From Parietaria judaica (lineage: Eukaryota; Streptophyta; Magnoliopsida; Rosales; Urticaceae), in NCBI GenBank assembly GCA_954871525.1, contig OX940863.1, forward strand, positions 42,022,501-42,086,500: DNA of 64,000 nucleotides, in the 5' to 3' direction. Below are positions 62,201-64,000 of the stretch, piece after piece. The position numbers and the translations under genes are program-made. The notes beneath the pieces were generated by a model. It was given only the letters and a program-made list of their open reading frames with translations. It made no database searches and had not been told where the DNA came from. Within the stretch, counting starts at the first letter, position 1, and each line of letters begins with the position of its first letter.

Positions 62201-64000
62201 AGTTCATTTGTTGTTTAAAATATCGTTTAACTAGGGTTCTTTCTCGGAAAATGGGAAAAAGACTCAGTTTTTTTTGGAGCACGCATTAATTGTTGAAACT
62301 GGATTTTAAGAGAGCTCCAAAAACTTTTAATGCCAAAACTAACCCAATTTATAATAATACCACCCTAAAGAAGGTCTAGCAACTCAAATTTCATCAAGAA
62401 CGCATCGTATTTGCTCTCGTAAGATAACGAATTTTTAACACTTTTCGTTAAAGATTTTAACCCGTTCTCGGCTTCATATAGAAACTAGGAGATAGTGCTT
62501 CGCAATTTAGGGATTAAAATAATTTAATGTAATAAAATTACACATTATTAAGCATTTTTAAGTTCATTTTTTGTTTAAAATATTTTTTAATTAGAGTTCT
62601 TTCTCGTAAAATGGGAAAAAGACTCAGTTTTTTTTGGAGGTAGCGTTAATTTTTGAAACTAGATTTTAAGAGAGCTCGAAAAAATTTCAATGCCAAAACA
62701 AACCCAATTTATAATAATACCACCATAAAGAAGGTCTAGGAACTGAAATTTCATCAAGAACGCATCGTATTTGCTCTCGTAAGAAAACCAATTTTTAACA
62801 CTTTTCGTTAAAAGTTTTAACCCATTAACGGCTTGATATAGAAACTAGGAGACAGTTCTTCGCCGTTTAGGTATTAAAATAAGTAAATGTTATACAATTA
62901 CACATGATTAAGATTTTTGAAGTTCATTTGTTGTTTAAAATATCGTTTAACTAGGGTTCTTTCTCGGAAAATGGGAAAAAGACTCAGTTTTTTTTGGAGC
63001 ACGCATTAATTGTTGAAACTGGATTTTAAGAGAGCTACAAAAACTTTTAATGCCAAAACTAACCCAATTTATGATAATACCACCCTAAATAAGGTCTAGC
63101 AACTCAAATTTCATCAAGAACGCATCGTATTTGCTCTCGTAAGATAACCAATTTTTAACACTTTTCGGTAAAGATTTTAAACCGTTCTCGGCTTCATATA
63201 GAAACTAGGAGATAGTGCTTCGCAATTTAGGGATTAAAATAATTTAATGTAATAAAATTACACATTATTAAGCATTTTTAAGTTCATTTTTGGTTTAAAA
63301 TATCTTTTAATTAGAGTTCTTTCGCGTAAAATGGAAAAAAGACTCAGTTTTTTTTGGAGCACGCATTAATTGTTGAAACTGGATTTTAAGAGAGCTCCAA
63401 AAACTTTTAATGCCAAAACTAACCCAATTTATAATAATACCACCCTAAAGAAGGTCTAGCAACTCAAATTTCATCAATAACGCATCGTATTTGCTCTCGT
63501 AAGATAACGAATTTTTAACACTTTTCGGTAAAGATTTTAACCCGTTCTCGTCTACATATAGAAACTAGGAGATAGTGCTTTGCAATTTAGGGATTAAAAT
63601 AATTTAATGTAATAAAATTACACATTATTAAGCATTTTTAAGTTCATTTTTTGTTTAAAATATCTTTTAATTAGAGTTCTTTCGCGTAAAATGGGAAAAA
63701 GACTCAGTTTTTTTTGGAGGACGCGTTAATTGTTGAAACTAGATTTTAAGAGAGCTCGAAAAAATTTCAATGCCAAAACAAACCCAATTTATAATAATAC
63801 CACCATAAATAAGGTCTAGGAACTCAAATTTCATCAAGAACGCATCGTATTTGCTCTCGTAAGAAAACCAATTTTTAACACTTTTCGTTAAAAGTTTTAA
63901 CCCATTAACGGCTTGATATAGAAACTAGGAGACAGCTCTTCGCCGTTTAGGTATTAAAATAAGTAAATGTGATACAATTACACATGAAAAAGATTTTTGA
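59246..64000. repeat. 3240-bp nine-unit HOR, one full and one partial copy
   Basis: 59246-62485 is a full copy and 62486-64000 is the start of the next, cut by the window edge. Shared rare states at the 3240-bp shift are ggaggtagcg with aactgaaatt in the first L2-R1, atggaaaaaagac with tcgtctacatat in the L2/R2 recombinant, and acatgaaaaag in the following L1. The L1-R2 units before each copy, at 58887 and 62126, share cgttaaagatt. Differences include aaggttttt near 59671 against aagattttt, and tggtttaaa near 63291 against ttgtttaaa. Confidence 0.9.
63926..64000. repeat. Partial L1 half cut by the window edge
   Basis: The last 75 bases are the start of an L1 half with acatgaaaaagattttt, the same type that begins at 60686. 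It is cut by the end of the window, not by any visible biological boundary, so the array continues to the right. The left edge at base 1 also starts on a unit boundary by chance, with no flanking sequence. Confidence 0.95.

Larger units (their letters stand above)
1..64000. repeat. Satellite DNA array, 360-bp basic unit, head to tail, no genes
   Basis: Every base of the window fits one tandem satellite. I placed 158 complete units and one partial unit by the recurring start word taggaga and the half-unit start ttaagagagc. All units read in the same direction, with no inversion, gap or inserted element. Unit lengths are 360 bp, 510 bp (360 plus a 150-bp duplication), one of 660 bp, and a few of 358, 359, 361, 509 or 511 bp from small indels. 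One unit counted by hand has 112 G+C of 360 (31%). No reading frame looks coding: stops recur in all frames and the words between units are not codon-like. Arrays of this kind are known from eukaryotic centromeres and heterochromatin; that location is inferred here. The species and any family name are undetermined. Confidence 0.98.
53126..64000. repeat. Array domain 7: 720-bp dimers without the 150-bp duplication
   Basis: Unit starts: 53126, 53486, 53846, 54206, 54567, 54927, 55287, 55647, 56007, 56367, 56727, 57087, 57447, 57807, 58167, 58527, 58887, 59246, 59606, 59966, 60326, 60686, 61046, 61406, 61766, 62126, 62486, 62846, 63206, 63566 and a partial unit from 63926. Almost all are 360 bp (361 at 54206, 359 at 58887). 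L1-R2 and L2-R1 alternate except where an L2/R2 recombinant is inserted. Many L1 halves have acatgaaaaagattt, where others have acatgattaagattt; others have gacagttc with atgttatac. Confidence 0.93.

Noticed and set aside
1..64000. CRISPR array
   Set aside because: Repeat units are 360 bp or more and adjoin directly; there are no short repeats with unique spacers.
1..64000. Identity with a named 360-bp satellite such as beetle TCAST
   Set aside because: Only the unit length agrees; I cannot confirm sequence identity without a search, so no family or species is assigned.

Overview
The whole 64,000-base window is one uninterrupted tandem satellite DNA array. I see no gene, RNA gene, transposon or unique sequence in it. 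The window suggests a eukaryotic chromosome, most likely a centromeric, pericentromeric or other heterochromatic block assembled from long reads. The reasons are the head-to-tail repeat of one A+T-rich unit (about 69% A+T by hand count of the unit at 2911-3270), all units in one orientation, near-identical copies and nested higher-order repeats. The species cannot be fixed from the sequence alone; I did not recognise the satellite with confidence.

Architecture. I parsed 158 complete units plus one partial unit at the right edge. The basic unit is 360 bp, made of a 180-bp left half (L) and a 180-bp right half (R). Each half has two diverged versions: L1 starts taggagacag, L2 starts taggagatagtgc, R1 starts ttaagagagctcg and R2 starts ttaagagagctcc. 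The left half L1 may carry a 150-bp internal tandem duplication (d), giving 510-bp units, and once a triplication, giving 660 bp. L and R share short blocks at matching positions, which suggests that the 360-bp unit is itself an old dimer of a 180-bp satellite.

Layout. 1-6840: L1-R1 units, mostly 510 bp, in a four-unit 1890-bp higher-order repeat (HOR), with one foreign L1-d-R2/L2-R1 island at 511-1380. 6841-23037: L1-R1 units in 1230-bp (360+360+510) and 1590-bp (360+360+360+510) HORs. 23038-26277: nine plain 360-bp L1-R1 units. 26278-27147: a transition. 27148-36896: the array switches to a dimer, L1-R2-L2-R1, of 720 or 870 bp. 36897-49077: fourteen successive 870-bp dimers (L1-d-R2-L2-R1), with near-identical 2611-bp and 1740-bp duplications inside. 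49078-53125: a disordered stretch with recombinant units. 53126-64000: 720-bp dimers without the 150-bp duplication, with 1800-bp (five-unit) and 3240-bp (nine-unit) HORs that contain a recombinant L2/R2 unit.

Reading. The pattern is what unequal crossing-over and gene conversion are known to leave in satellites: local HORs, abrupt changes of HOR type, hybrid units with breakpoints in conserved stretches, and an out-of-place island. Every L half carries a 17-bp motif resembling the mammalian CENP-B box; L2 matches 8 of the 9 essential core positions. R1 carries a perfect 6-bp dyad. Both are pattern matches only. The most unusual aspect is the modular half-unit system, with four half types, all four L/R combinations and a copy-number-variable 150-bp module.
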